64,000 bases of DNA. Source: JAWXUK01 sp044432725 (GTDB lineage Bacteria > Bacillota > Clostridia > Oscillospirales > Oscillospiraceae). The notes beneath the pieces were generated by a model that saw nothing but the letters and a program-made list of their open reading frames with translations, was not told where the DNA came from and made no database searches. Made by a program: the position numbers and the translations under genes. Where the stretch lies: positions 7,687-71,686 of the forward strand of contig JAWXUL010000013.1 in the NCBI GenBank assembly GCA_044432725.1. The letters are read 5' to 3'. Positions 35,026 through 43,567 of this stretch are shown one piece after another. Within the stretch, counting starts at the first letter, position 1. Each line of letters opens with the position of its first letter.

Positions 35026-36441
35026 ATGGAAAATACAACAAAAACAATGGAGAAAATTGTCACCCTGTGCAAAGGGAGAGGTTTTATCTTTTCAGGCAGT
35101 GAAATTTATGGAGGTCTTGCCAACACTTGGGACTATGGTCCTTTGGGGGTAGAACTGAAAAACAACGTGAAAAACGCATGGAGAAAAAAGTTTATCCAAG
35201 AATCTCCCCATAACGTGGGTCTTGATGCAGCTATTTTAATGAATCCACAAGTATGGGTTGCCTCTGGTCACGTATCTACCTTCAATGACCCTTTGATTGA
35301 CTGCAAAGCTTGTAAAATGCGTCACCGTGCAGACAAACTGTTAGAGGATTATGTCCACGAAAACAACATAGAAGGTTTGACCATAGAAGCCATGAGCGAA
35401 GAAGAAATGATTGGCTACATTCGTGACAACAACATCACATGTTCTTGTGGAAAATGTGATTTCACTGACATCCGTAAATTCAACCTGATGTTCAAAACCC
35501 ACCAAGGGGTGACAGAGGACAGCTCCACAGAAATCTATATGCGTCCAGAAACAGCCCAAGGGATTTTTGTCAATTTTGCCAATATCCAACGAACCACCAG
35601 AAGAAAACTCCCCTTTGGGGTTTGTCAAATCGGTAAAAGTTTCCGTAACGAAATCACCCCTGGAAACTTCACCTTCCGTACCCGTGAATTCGAGCAAATG
35701 GAACTAGAATTCTTCTGTCTCCCAGGGACAGAATTAGAATGGTTTGCTTATTGGAAAGAATTTTGCCACAACTGGCTGTTAGACCTAAGCATGACAAAAG
35801 ACAACATTCGTCTCCGTGACCACGAAGCAGAAGAACTGTCCCACTACTCCAACGCCACCACAGACTTCGAATTTCTCTTCCCCTTTGGTTGGGGAGAATT
35901 ATGGGGCATTGCCTCTCGTACCGACTTCGACCTAAAAGCACATCAAAGCACTTCTGGAAAATCCCTGACTTATTTCAACCAAGAAAAAGATGAGCACATC
36001 ATCCCCTTTGTCATCGAGCCATCTTTGGGGGCAGACCGTGTCACCCTTGCCTTCTTGATTGACGCTTATGATGAAGAGGTGCTAGATGCCGAGAAAAACG
36101 ACGTACGTACCGTCCTGCGCCTTCACCCAGCCCTTGCCCCAATCAAAGTAGCTGTCCTACCTCTCTCGAAAAAATTAGGGGAAAAGGCAAGAGAAATCCA
36201 AACAGAGCTGTCTAAATATTGGATGGTGGACTTTGACGATGCAGGGCAAATCGGCAAACGCTATCGCAGACAAGACGAAATCGGCACACCTTTCTGTGTC
36301 ACTGTGGACTTCCAAACAGTGGGAGACGATGAAAATCCAGCAGATCACGCTGTCACTGTCCGTTATCGTGATTCTATGGAACAAGTTCGCTTGCCCATCA
36401 CAGAGCTGAAATCTTGGCTGGAAGAAAAATTATATTACTAA
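35026..36441 (+). CDS. glyS: Glycyl-tRNA synthetase, homodimeric type
   Basis: Charges tRNA-Gly. The 471-residue class II enzyme is the alpha-2 form: KIVTLCKGRGFIFSGSEIYGGLANTWDYGPLGVELKNN, a zinc-type cysteine pair set (CKACKMRHRAD, CSCGKCDF), motif 2 (RPETAQGIFVNFANIQRTTRRKLPFGVCQIGKSFRNEI), GIASRTDFDLKAHQ, PFVIEPSLGADR (motif 3) and the anticodon-binding domain at the C-terminus. Start has AAAAGGAG. Monocistronic, with a leader hairpin and a strong terminator after it. Confidence 0.97.
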   Translation: MENTTKTMEKIVTLCKGRGFIFSGSEIYGGLANTWDYGPLGVELKNNVKNAWRKKFIQESPHNVGLDAAILMNPQVWVASGHVSTFNDPLIDCKACKMRHRADKLLEDYVHENNIEGLTIEAMSEEEMIGYIRDNNITCSCGKCDFTDIRKFNLMFKTHQGVTEDSSTEIYMRPETAQGIFVNFANIQRTTRRKLPFGVCQIGKSFRNEITPGNFTFRTREFEQMELEFFCLPGTELEWFAYWKEFCHNWLLDLSMTKDNIRLRDHEAEELSHYSNATTDFEFLFPFGWGELWGIASRTDFDLKAHQSTSGKSLTYFNQEKDEHIIPFVIEPSLGADRVTLAFLIDAYDEEVLDAEKNDVRTVLRLHPALAPIKVAVLPLSKKLGEKAREIQTELSKYWMVDFDDAGQIGKRYRRQDEIGTPFCVTVDFQTVGDDENPADHAVTVRYRDSMEQVRLPITELKSWLEEKLYY

Positions 36442-36458
36442 TCCAAAAAGATAAAAGA

Positions 36459-36473
36459 TAAGGTATTCCCTTA
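36459..36473. repeat. Short intergenic palindrome, copy 2
   Basis: TAAGGTATTCCCTTA, 13 bases before the glyS terminator stem, at the left border of the accessory region. See copies at 21633 and 46251. Confidence 0.4.
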
Positions 36474-36485
36474 GAAAAAAAACGC

Positions 36486-36516
36486 AAAACCCTCCCCTTT
36501 GACAGGGGAGGGTTTT
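36486..36516 (+). terminator. Terminator of glyS
   Basis: AAAACCCTCCCCT pairs with AGGGGAGGGTTTT (13 bp), 5-base loop. It may also end the minus-strand operon that stops at 36579. Confidence 0.88.
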
Positions 36517-36578
36517 CAATATTTTAGAAAATATGCAAAGATTGATGTTTTTTCAGTTATATTACTTTGTTTCCTCTG

Positions 36579-39500
36579 TCAATCCTGTTCCATCACTTCG
36601 GTACTTTCCTCCTTCGATTGTTCCTCTAGCTGGAATATAGCACGCAACAAATAAAGGCGATGCAAAAAAGAAAGCTCCAGTGGATAACTACGATTTGGCG
36701 GCTGACATTGTGGCAAATGAAAGGTCAAAGAAACTGCTTGTCCATAGTTTGTAGGGTTTAATAAGGCATCTTTTAGGCTCCTGTCATTGTGGGGAAGATG
36801 GGGTGAATCGGCATCTCTCTGGTAAGAAAGATAGCTTTTCTTGGAGTAAGAGTCAGATTCCAAACAATTTCGACACATCAACATTTGGAAACGACGATCA
36901 AAATTCTTCTCCCCATAAGAAAAGGCAATAATCGGGCGAACACTGGTAGAGGTTAATTCACACAGCACTTCTGCACCACAAACAGGACAGGTTTTACGCT
37001 GATATTCCCCCAATCCGTAACCAGAAAATAGAAAATCCAAATCTTCCCCCTGTTCCTTAGTAGAAAAGGAAAAGGATTCCGCTAATAATTCTTTCAGCCT
37101 TTTTTTCATTTCGGGACTTTGCCTTAACAGTAGTTTACTGGAAGAAATCAATTCTAATTGTTTTTGATTGTACTGAGACATTTGCTGCATATAGCCTTTC
37201 CATTGGTCTTCGCTCCATTGGTTAAAGTTGTCATAACCTAATTCTTCGCTGAGGGGAACGGAAATCATGGGGCTGAATTGGGCAATCATTTTATATTCGC
37301 TGTATTGAAACAAATCTTCCAGCCAAGTGGTGAATGCAGACTCTCCAAACAAGACAAAAACAAATTGTGATGTTTCTCCCACCTTATGCTGTGCCAACAC
37401 CCAAGAAACGTCACTGTTCACTGGCTCCTGACACAACCAAAGGTGCTGTTCTAGCAAGCCTCTCAGCTCCACAGGCCCACTTTGAATCTCACCATTTTCA
37501 GAGAAAAACGGAAAATTATCGTATTCTTTGTTCAAGGTTTCTTCCTGTATCAGCTCTCGATGCTGAGGGAAATATTGCTTTAATTTTGTAAAAACCAAAT
37601 AGGGAACAGTGACCCCTTGGGTATTTTGCAGATCTTTATAAAGTTTCAGAAAAGGGGAAAAGTTACTGTGCCAGTTCCATTTTTTGACAGGGCTTTCTCT
37701 TTTGAGGAAGGTTTCCACGATAGATTCTTGTTCTGTGAGAGCAAGTGGTTTCAAATATTTTAAGTATGCTGTTGCATTTTCACTGCCCATCATATCATCT
37801 AAGTCATAAATTTCAGCAAATTTCCCTTGTTCAATCAGCTCTCCAGAAGGCTGATTTTCTTTGGTTATTTCAGGGTGTATTTTTCTAAATAAAGCAAAAC
37901 TTGGCGACTGGTCGGAAATGATATAGTCTTTCGGAGGAAGAATGGCACTGGTAAACCAAAAGCAGTTATCACTATATTTACGTCGACTGCGAGTATAGTA
38001 TTCAGATGAAAGTTCCAACACCAAGCAATTTTCATGAAATAATTTACTTAATACCTCGGGATTCTTTCCTTCCGGGTGATACATGGTTGGGTATAAGGCC
38101 TTGACTTGGTACGCAAATAAACCACGACAAACTAGTCCTAAAACGTTGTCAGACGGATTCACCCATCGGGTTTGTTGGTCGGTGGGGAAGAGTTTTCCCA
38201 ATAAATTGTTCAGAAATTCAGGATCCAACAAGAAATCGGACGCTGGTTCATACTCAGTACCGAGCAAATCTTTAAGCATTTGGTAGTTCAGTTGTGGTCC
38301 ACTGTAAGCAGAAATCAATCTTTGAAACGCTACCACTAAAAGATCTAGTTCATAATATGGTGGATTACTGATTGTCAGGTGCCCTAGTCCTTCAATGCTG
38401 TGAACCTTAATATCGCCAAAATAAGCACGCATCATTTGTTGCAGGACTTCAGGCTGCACAAGGGGATCGCTAAAGGGCAACGACTCGTAAAAAGCTTTAG
38501 ACTTTGATTTTTCCTGTGAAGAGTCAGGTATGTCTAAGGATTGGACAGCTTTTTCTTCAGTTTTGTAATAAATGAAATGTTTGGGAAATACATAGTTATC
38601 CCATAGGTCTTGGGGTGCTGGATTTTGGAGAAAACTAGGCTTTTCTTCCAAAAATTTGTAAAAATAGTGAGGGTACCAAAAAGCCTTTTTCTTTTCTTCA
38701 GGAAGCTTGATATCTTCCAAGGAAAAAAGTTCATGTGTCCCATTAACCGTAGTGACACCTCGTAAAAAAGGAATATTATCACAAAAAGAGCAACGTCCAT
38801 CGTCACCATAAACCTTCTGGGGAAATTTTTCGCCCAAGTAGAAAATGTTCGATTGCGGGTTTGGAAAATAGCGATATGCAATCTCCACATGTTCTTCTGC
38901 AAATTGTTTAAATATGGTTTGAAATCCCTGAAAAACCTGCATCAAAATAACGAAAGTGTCCTTGTGTGCTGTATCAAAATTGCTTCGGTCATTCCCCAAA
39001 GGAATGGCGGGACAATTCAGAAGAAAAGGTGCCAATCCTCCTCCAAATTGCACGAAAGAGCTTTCTCCATGATCTATTGGCAAGGTGACAAAAATATTAC
39101 ACTTTAATCCATTATTTTCTTGAAACTTTTGTAAATACGTTTCTTTTGGAAACAACATTTCCACACGCTGGCAATTTGTAGAACTGTTTTTATTTGCATA
39201 AAAATCAGTTATTAGGTCTTTGCCAGGACAAGCAGGGTCATACTGATAAGCATAAAAATACTTTTTCAAAAAGTCGCTTTTGCAAAAACAATGCTTTGTA
39301 TTTTGGTCTGTAGTGATATTAAATTTGTCAATTTGATTCAGAAAATAAGTCTGCTTATTTGCGAGAAAAAAATCATCTTCCATCTGTGGAATCACCAAAT
39401 TTAAGTCTTCCAAACCCTTGTCTTTGAAATGAAACGTAAAAGTCGTTTTTTCTTTCACTGACTCAGATAAACTGAATTGGGGAACGGGATAGTCATGTTT

Positions 39501-42500
39501 TGTATCATTTTCAGCATAATCAGTAAAACTACAATGAAACCCCGTTTTGTCTTTTGTTAGCTCCATTTTTTGCGTATCATCAAAGAGACAATGGATTCCA
39601 TAGCTATCAATTTCTATTTTGTCAAAAACATTATACATACTGCGAAATCCAGTGCCTTTTCGCCCTGTTGCGGTGTTGTTATGGCTGCGTTCCCCTTCGG
39701 CAGTATAGTCAAAATTACCAGAGTACCCAGAAGCAGAAATGGCATAGAAATCTTTGATTTGAAAGCCTTTTTCTTGTTGTGGATTTTCTCGTTCTGGATA
39801 GGATAAAAGGAAATTTTTAGGGTCACTTACGTCTATATACAAGGTACCTCCGGCAATTTTATCATCGGCATTTTGCAACAATTCATACAAAGGATTGTTT
39901 GTGGGTGCTGTTCCTAAGTCACGGAAATTATCGCCACTGTGAAGGTAACTTAAGGCACGAATTTCTTGGATTTTCTGTAAGTTCTCCAGTTTATCTTCTG
40001 GCTTGTTCTTGGAATAGTCACGGGAAATAATGTAGTATATTTTTTTCTCAGCAGAAAGAAATTCTTCTACATATTGCTTCATAGAACTGGTACAAGCACC
40101 ACACAGAATACTCTTTTCTAACTCAGCTTCCTCTGAAATCACGGGGGGCGTTTTCAAAAAAATAATATGATTCGTAACCGTAGGATCATTAACCTGCTTA
40201 CAAGTAAAACGGACGAAATCAACAGCCAAGGTTTCTTCGACAAAAATTTGTATCTTATTGGCATCAAACTTTATTTGCTCCATATTTTCTCGAAACTTTT
40301 TGATTTCCAATGAATCACTTGAATCATTCTGATTATAGTCCCATCCCAGTTTGCTTGTGTCTTGGAACCGAAAGGGATGGTTTTTCCCTACTGAATAAAA
40401 GGTACTTTGATTTAATTTTTCACATAGTTCCTTTCGTAAAGGGTTTAAATTGTCTTTGGGATGATCAGAGCATAAGAGATGTTTGGGCGAAAAAAACAAG
40501 AAATACTTCTCCAGTGGATATGAAGGATAAATATGGAAGAAAAGTGAGAGCAGTTCTTCATAATAAAGGGAATAAGTGCTTCTTTCCTCCATAGAAAAAA
40601 TATCATGATTCACTGGTTGCAATAGAGTAAAAAGTAAGGATGCCAGTTGTTTCAGACGTGAACCTTGCTTACAAAGCTCTAAATATTCCTTGTAGCAGAC
40701 ATCTTCTTTTTCCAGAGCAGAGGGAGTGTCATCTTCTTTATTTAGAAATAAATCGAAAAGAACTTGGTATATGGTTTTATTTTCTTGTTTTGGCGATAAA
40801 TCTAAGATAAAGTTTAAAATCCACTTGGCAATCCGATCTTGTTTCTTAACGCTTGCGTCGGGTTTCTTTTTGCTTATTTTTTCTTTTTCTACTTTAAATG
40901 CATCTAAAGCATAATCCAGAAGAGCTTGTGAGTTTCCATCCACCAATGCCAATGGGAAAGTCGTATTTTCCCAAGAAATGATGATTTTATTCTCACTAAA
41001 ACTCTTTGGGTAGTCAAAAAAAGGCAAAATAAAGTGGAAATAATCATTACTTTTAAGTGTTTTCTGACTTTCTACCAAAAATACTGTTTCCTTAACTGTT
41101 TCCATTTTTCCGGAAGTAATATAAGCAATTTCATCCGTTTCAACGTATTGCACAGGAAAAATTTCAAGCTTTGTGTAATCATATGCCGTTTTATCGCTCA
41201 AAATGGGGAGAAAAGTGCTTTTCCGATCTTGTGGGTTTTTTTCAGATTTTATAATTTCCGCCCAAATCTTTTGGTAAATATCTTCATCCGACACATTTTT
41301 CAGGACATTATTCCAAAGGTCATTCAAAAGGTCATTCTCGAAAACACCTTCCCAATACACATTTTTTTGCGCTTTATCTGCAAGACAATCGCATTTTTCC
41401 ACCCATTCTGGAGGTAAAGTTTCCACAATATATAGCGGTTTCTGTGGAAACTTGGCTTTAAGTGTGTTTGGATACTTGGCTTTAAGTTTGTTTAAAAACT
41501 CATCTTCCATGTGGGTGCTTTCAAATGAATTCATAAAAACATCTAACATAAACGCTTCATGAAGAGGAACAAATTTATTTTCTCCTATGACTTTAAAATA
41601 AGGGATGCTTTGAAAGAGATCGAAAAATTTGTAAAGATCGCTACAATAATCATTGAAAGCCTTTACATTTTTAGAGAGTTCATCGTTTATTCCCTTGAGA
41701 GGAGTAGTAAATAGCAGTTTATTTTTAAATTCGGGAATATAAGAAAAAACATTGCCTTCATAATCATCATTTTTCAATAAATCGGGATTTATTGAAATTT
41801 CCTGATAGAATGTACCCACTATTGTGCGTAATTCTGCCAACATACGATCCAACCATAACTTTCCTTCTGTTGTGTCAGGACAGGTACGATTTTGATTGAG
41901 TTTCACAGGAAGTTGTATGGATAAAGGCGCAGAAATCATGGTGTTCGTAGGCAAAAACGAATACAAACAGCCGCCTTTCACAGAAGAATCCAAAGGTAAT
42001 AGGGCAACAATAGGAAGCTTAAACTTATAATCTTCGTCGTATTTTTCTTTCGTAAGAGAAATAGGGAAACGAGACTTAAATTCCTCATAGCGCAAGAAAA
42101 CATCTTTTTTCATACCAATACATGGCAAAGAAAACTTATTTCCAGACAAATTATTTTCAGACAAATTATACTGTAAATCTATTGGGAAAGGGCAGTCGTC
42201 CGTTGAGTCATAGGGTGAGCAACTGCGTTGCATTCCAAAGCAAGTAGACTTATCCCATGTAACCTTCATTTCACTAATTTTTTGTGTAAAAAGAATGGGA
42301 CAATGCTGAAATCCTTGGTTGAAGTCCATCTTTTTCCTCTTTAAGCCGTAAGTTTCCAATAAAGTGTTGTAATGATTCTTTTTGTCCTCTTCGCTCACTG
42401 AAAAAATCAAATAAGTTCCACTGCCACTTTGGTCATTCAGTATAGGGGCACAGGCTTCTATTTCTGCGTGATTCCAAGATTCTGGATTAAAAATACTTTT

Positions 42501-43553
42501 ATTTGTATTTAAAGTGTTTGTCCCTAACTTAAATTGATAGCCACCACTGTGAATTAAAACTTGGTCAAAATGGTGAAACAATGTTTTAAACCCAATTCCT
42601 TTTTCACCAATGGAAGGGTTAATTACTTTGTTTTTTTTCGTGGAATTACGAAGGGAGCAAATAGAAAGCACATCATAATTTGTCATGCCAACTTCGTCGT
42701 AGTGGATTATCATTTTATCTTCAACGGAAAAATCAATCTCAAAAACAGGTTTATCTGTGTGATAGAAGCAATCGTCGGCATTCTGAAGCACTTCATAGAT
42801 AAACCACAGGGGATTTTCTTTGTTAATGCTGGAAATACTATCTTGTACTTCACCTAAGAATTGTCCAATATTTAACCCATTGACCAATTTGATAAAATCT
42901 ATGGTGTTTTTTTTCCAATAGGCACTACTCCCTTGTAGAAAGGCGTTTCCTTTTTCGTCGTTTCCTTTTTCGTCGTTTCCTTTTTTATCGTTTTCTTGTT
43001 CGTAATAGAAAAAATCATATTGAGAAAGGCGATAATTGATATAATGTTGGGCTAAATTCTGTTGATGAATCTGCCCTAGCTCATCTTCTGTCATGATTTC
43101 CTCTGGGTTGGTGAAATCAGGAAGCACCCACGGTGTTTCCTTTGTTTTCTCGAAATAGTCTTTACACAGATTAGTGAAATCTTCGACTTCTGATTTCTTT
43201 ATTGCTTCTTCTAAGTCTTTTATTTCTTTTGGGGTTATTCCGTTTTTAAGCTTTTGGTTTTTTTGGAGTCGGTACTCATTGGAAATAGAATAAAAACGGA
43301 GATATTCTTCATCCCACAAAGGGAAGTTATTCTCATTATTCTTAAAATACAGAAAAAATGTCTTATAAATTATGATAATGACTTTATAAGGAGGTTCATC
43401 AGTGGTCAATTTAATTTTTTTTTCTTGATTTTGTAATTGATAAACTAAGCTTTTTAATGTTTCAGAACTCACTTCATGGCGGTCTTGATCCTCCAATGTA
43501 AACGCAGGGAACTGCCAATCTGCAGGCGGGATTTTTTCTTCCTGTAATGACAT
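36579..43553 (-). CDS. Giant protein with two GHKL (sacsin/Hsp90-like) ATPase modules and a C-terminal zinc site
   Basis: A 2324-residue protein. Module 1: FIYEVLQNADD (Glu254, Asn258, Asp260), DEVGM at 286-290, GEKGIGFKTLFHHFD at 316-330. Module 2, about 970 residues later: YELLQNADD (Glu1224, Asn1228) and GRKGTGFRSMYNVFD from 1297. These are the N, G1 and G2 boxes of GHKL ATPases in the sacsin N-terminal form. Near the C-terminus CPVC (2189-2192) and CRNC (2227-2230) make a likely zinc site. No nuclease or methylase motif was recognised. AAAGGAG site, 14 bases after the SNF2 gene. AT-rich with in-frame tandem duplications. Such giant ATPases paired with helicases occur in bacterial defence islands; the activity here is unknown. 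Confidence 0.85.
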   Translation of the reverse strand: MSLQEEKIPPADWQFPAFTLEDQDRHEVSSETLKSLVYQLQNQEKKIKLTTDEPPYKVIIIIYKTFFLYFKNNENNFPLWDEEYLRFYSISNEYRLQKNQKLKNGITPKEIKDLEEAIKKSEVEDFTNLCKDYFEKTKETPWVLPDFTNPEEIMTEDELGQIHQQNLAQHYINYRLSQYDFFYYEQENDKKGNDEKGNDEKGNAFLQGSSAYWKKNTIDFIKLVNGLNIGQFLGEVQDSISSINKENPLWFIYEVLQNADDCFYHTDKPVFEIDFSVEDKMIIHYDEVGMTNYDVLSICSLRNSTKKNKVINPSIGEKGIGFKTLFHHFDQVLIHSGGYQFKLGTNTLNTNKSIFNPESWNHAEIEACAPILNDQSGSGTYLIFSVSEEDKKNHYNTLLETYGLKRKKMDFNQGFQHCPILFTQKISEMKVTWDKSTCFGMQRSCSPYDSTDDCPFPIDLQYNLSENNLSGNKFSLPCIGMKKDVFLRYEEFKSRFPISLTKEKYDEDYKFKLPIVALLPLDSSVKGGCLYSFLPTNTMISAPLSIQLPVKLNQNRTCPDTTEGKLWLDRMLAELRTIVGTFYQEISINPDLLKNDDYEGNVFSYIPEFKNKLLFTTPLKGINDELSKNVKAFNDYCSDLYKFFDLFQSIPYFKVIGENKFVPLHEAFMLDVFMNSFESTHMEDEFLNKLKAKYPNTLKAKFPQKPLYIVETLPPEWVEKCDCLADKAQKNVYWEGVFENDLLNDLWNNVLKNVSDEDIYQKIWAEIIKSEKNPQDRKSTFLPILSDKTAYDYTKLEIFPVQYVETDEIAYITSGKMETVKETVFLVESQKTLKSNDYFHFILPFFDYPKSFSENKIIISWENTTFPLALVDGNSQALLDYALDAFKVEKEKISKKKPDASVKKQDRIAKWILNFILDLSPKQENKTIYQVLFDLFLNKEDDTPSALEKEDVCYKEYLELCKQGSRLKQLASLLFTLLQPVNHDIFSMEERSTYSLYYEELLSLFFHIYPSYPLEKYFLFFSPKHLLCSDHPKDNLNPLRKELCEKLNQSTFYSVGKNHPFRFQDTSKLGWDYNQNDSSDSLEIKKFRENMEQIKFDANKIQIFVEETLAVDFVRFTCKQVNDPTVTNHIIFLKTPPVISEEAELEKSILCGACTSSMKQYVEEFLSAEKKIYYIISRDYSKNKPEDKLENLQKIQEIRALSYLHSGDNFRDLGTAPTNNPLYELLQNADDKIAGGTLYIDVSDPKNFLLSYPERENPQQEKGFQIKDFYAISASGYSGNFDYTAEGERSHNNTATGRKGTGFRSMYNVFDKIEIDSYGIHCLFDDTQKMELTKDKTGFHCSFTDYAENDTKHDYPVPQFSLSESVKEKTTFTFHFKDKGLEDLNLVIPQMEDDFFLANKQTYFLNQIDKFNITTDQNTKHCFCKSDFLKKYFYAYQYDPACPGKDLITDFYANKNSSTNCQRVEMLFPKETYLQKFQENNGLKCNIFVTLPIDHGESSFVQFGGGLAPFLLNCPAIPLGNDRSNFDTAHKDTFVILMQVFQGFQTIFKQFAEEHVEIAYRYFPNPQSNIFYLGEKFPQKVYGDDGRCSFCDNIPFLRGVTTVNGTHELFSLEDIKLPEEKKKAFWYPHYFYKFLEEKPSFLQNPAPQDLWDNYVFPKHFIYYKTEEKAVQSLDIPDSSQEKSKSKAFYESLPFSDPLVQPEVLQQMMRAYFGDIKVHSIEGLGHLTISNPPYYELDLLVVAFQRLISAYSGPQLNYQMLKDLLGTEYEPASDFLLDPEFLNNLLGKLFPTDQQTRWVNPSDNVLGLVCRGLFAYQVKALYPTMYHPEGKNPEVLSKLFHENCLVLELSSEYYTRSRRKYSDNCFWFTSAILPPKDYIISDQSPSFALFRKIHPEITKENQPSGELIEQGKFAEIYDLDDMMGSENATAYLKYLKPLALTEQESIVETFLKRESPVKKWNWHSNFSPFLKLYKDLQNTQGVTVPYLVFTKLKQYFPQHRELIQEETLNKEYDNFPFFSENGEIQSGPVELRGLLEQHLWLCQEPVNSDVSWVLAQHKVGETSQFVFVLFGESAFTTWLEDLFQYSEYKMIAQFSPMISVPLSEELGYDNFNQWSEDQWKGYMQQMSQYNQKQLELISSSKLLLRQSPEMKKRLKELLAESFSFSTKEQGEDLDFLFSGYGLGEYQRKTCPVCGAEVLCELTSTSVRPIIAFSYGEKNFDRRFQMLMCRNCLESDSYSKKSYLSYQRDADSPHLPHNDRSLKDALLNPTNYGQAVSLTFHLPQCQPPNRSYPLELSFLHRLYLLRAIFQLEEQSKEESTEVMEQD
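41451..41493. repeat. In-frame tandem duplication (24-nt period) in the giant gene
   Basis: The 19-mer CTTGGCTTTAAGTGTGTTT (41451-41469) recurs at 41475-41493 with one change; protein TLKAKYPNTLKAKFP-like repeat. Confidence 0.8.
42137..42166. repeat. In-frame tandem duplication (15-nt unit) in the giant gene
   Basis: TATTTCCAGACAAAT followed directly by TATTTTCAGACAAAT (14 of 15 identical); protein NLSENNLSGN. Confidence 0.85.
42945..42989. repeat. Three tandem 15-nt units in the giant gene
   Basis: GTTTCCTTTTTCGTC twice exactly and once as GTTTCCTTTTTTATC; protein KKGNDEKGNDEKGN at about residues 190-203, just before ATPase module 1. Confidence 0.9.
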
Positions 43554-43567
43554 AGTTGGACTCCTTT

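Noticed and set aside
36442..36578. att site matching the tRNA-Tyr 3' end
   Set aside because: No copy of the tRNA end (GTTGGTTCAAATCC) was found at the left border, and no integrase gene is present.
42945..42989. CRISPR-like repeats
   Set aside because: The units are adjacent without spacers and lie in frame in a coding sequence; no CRISPR array was seen anywhere in the window.
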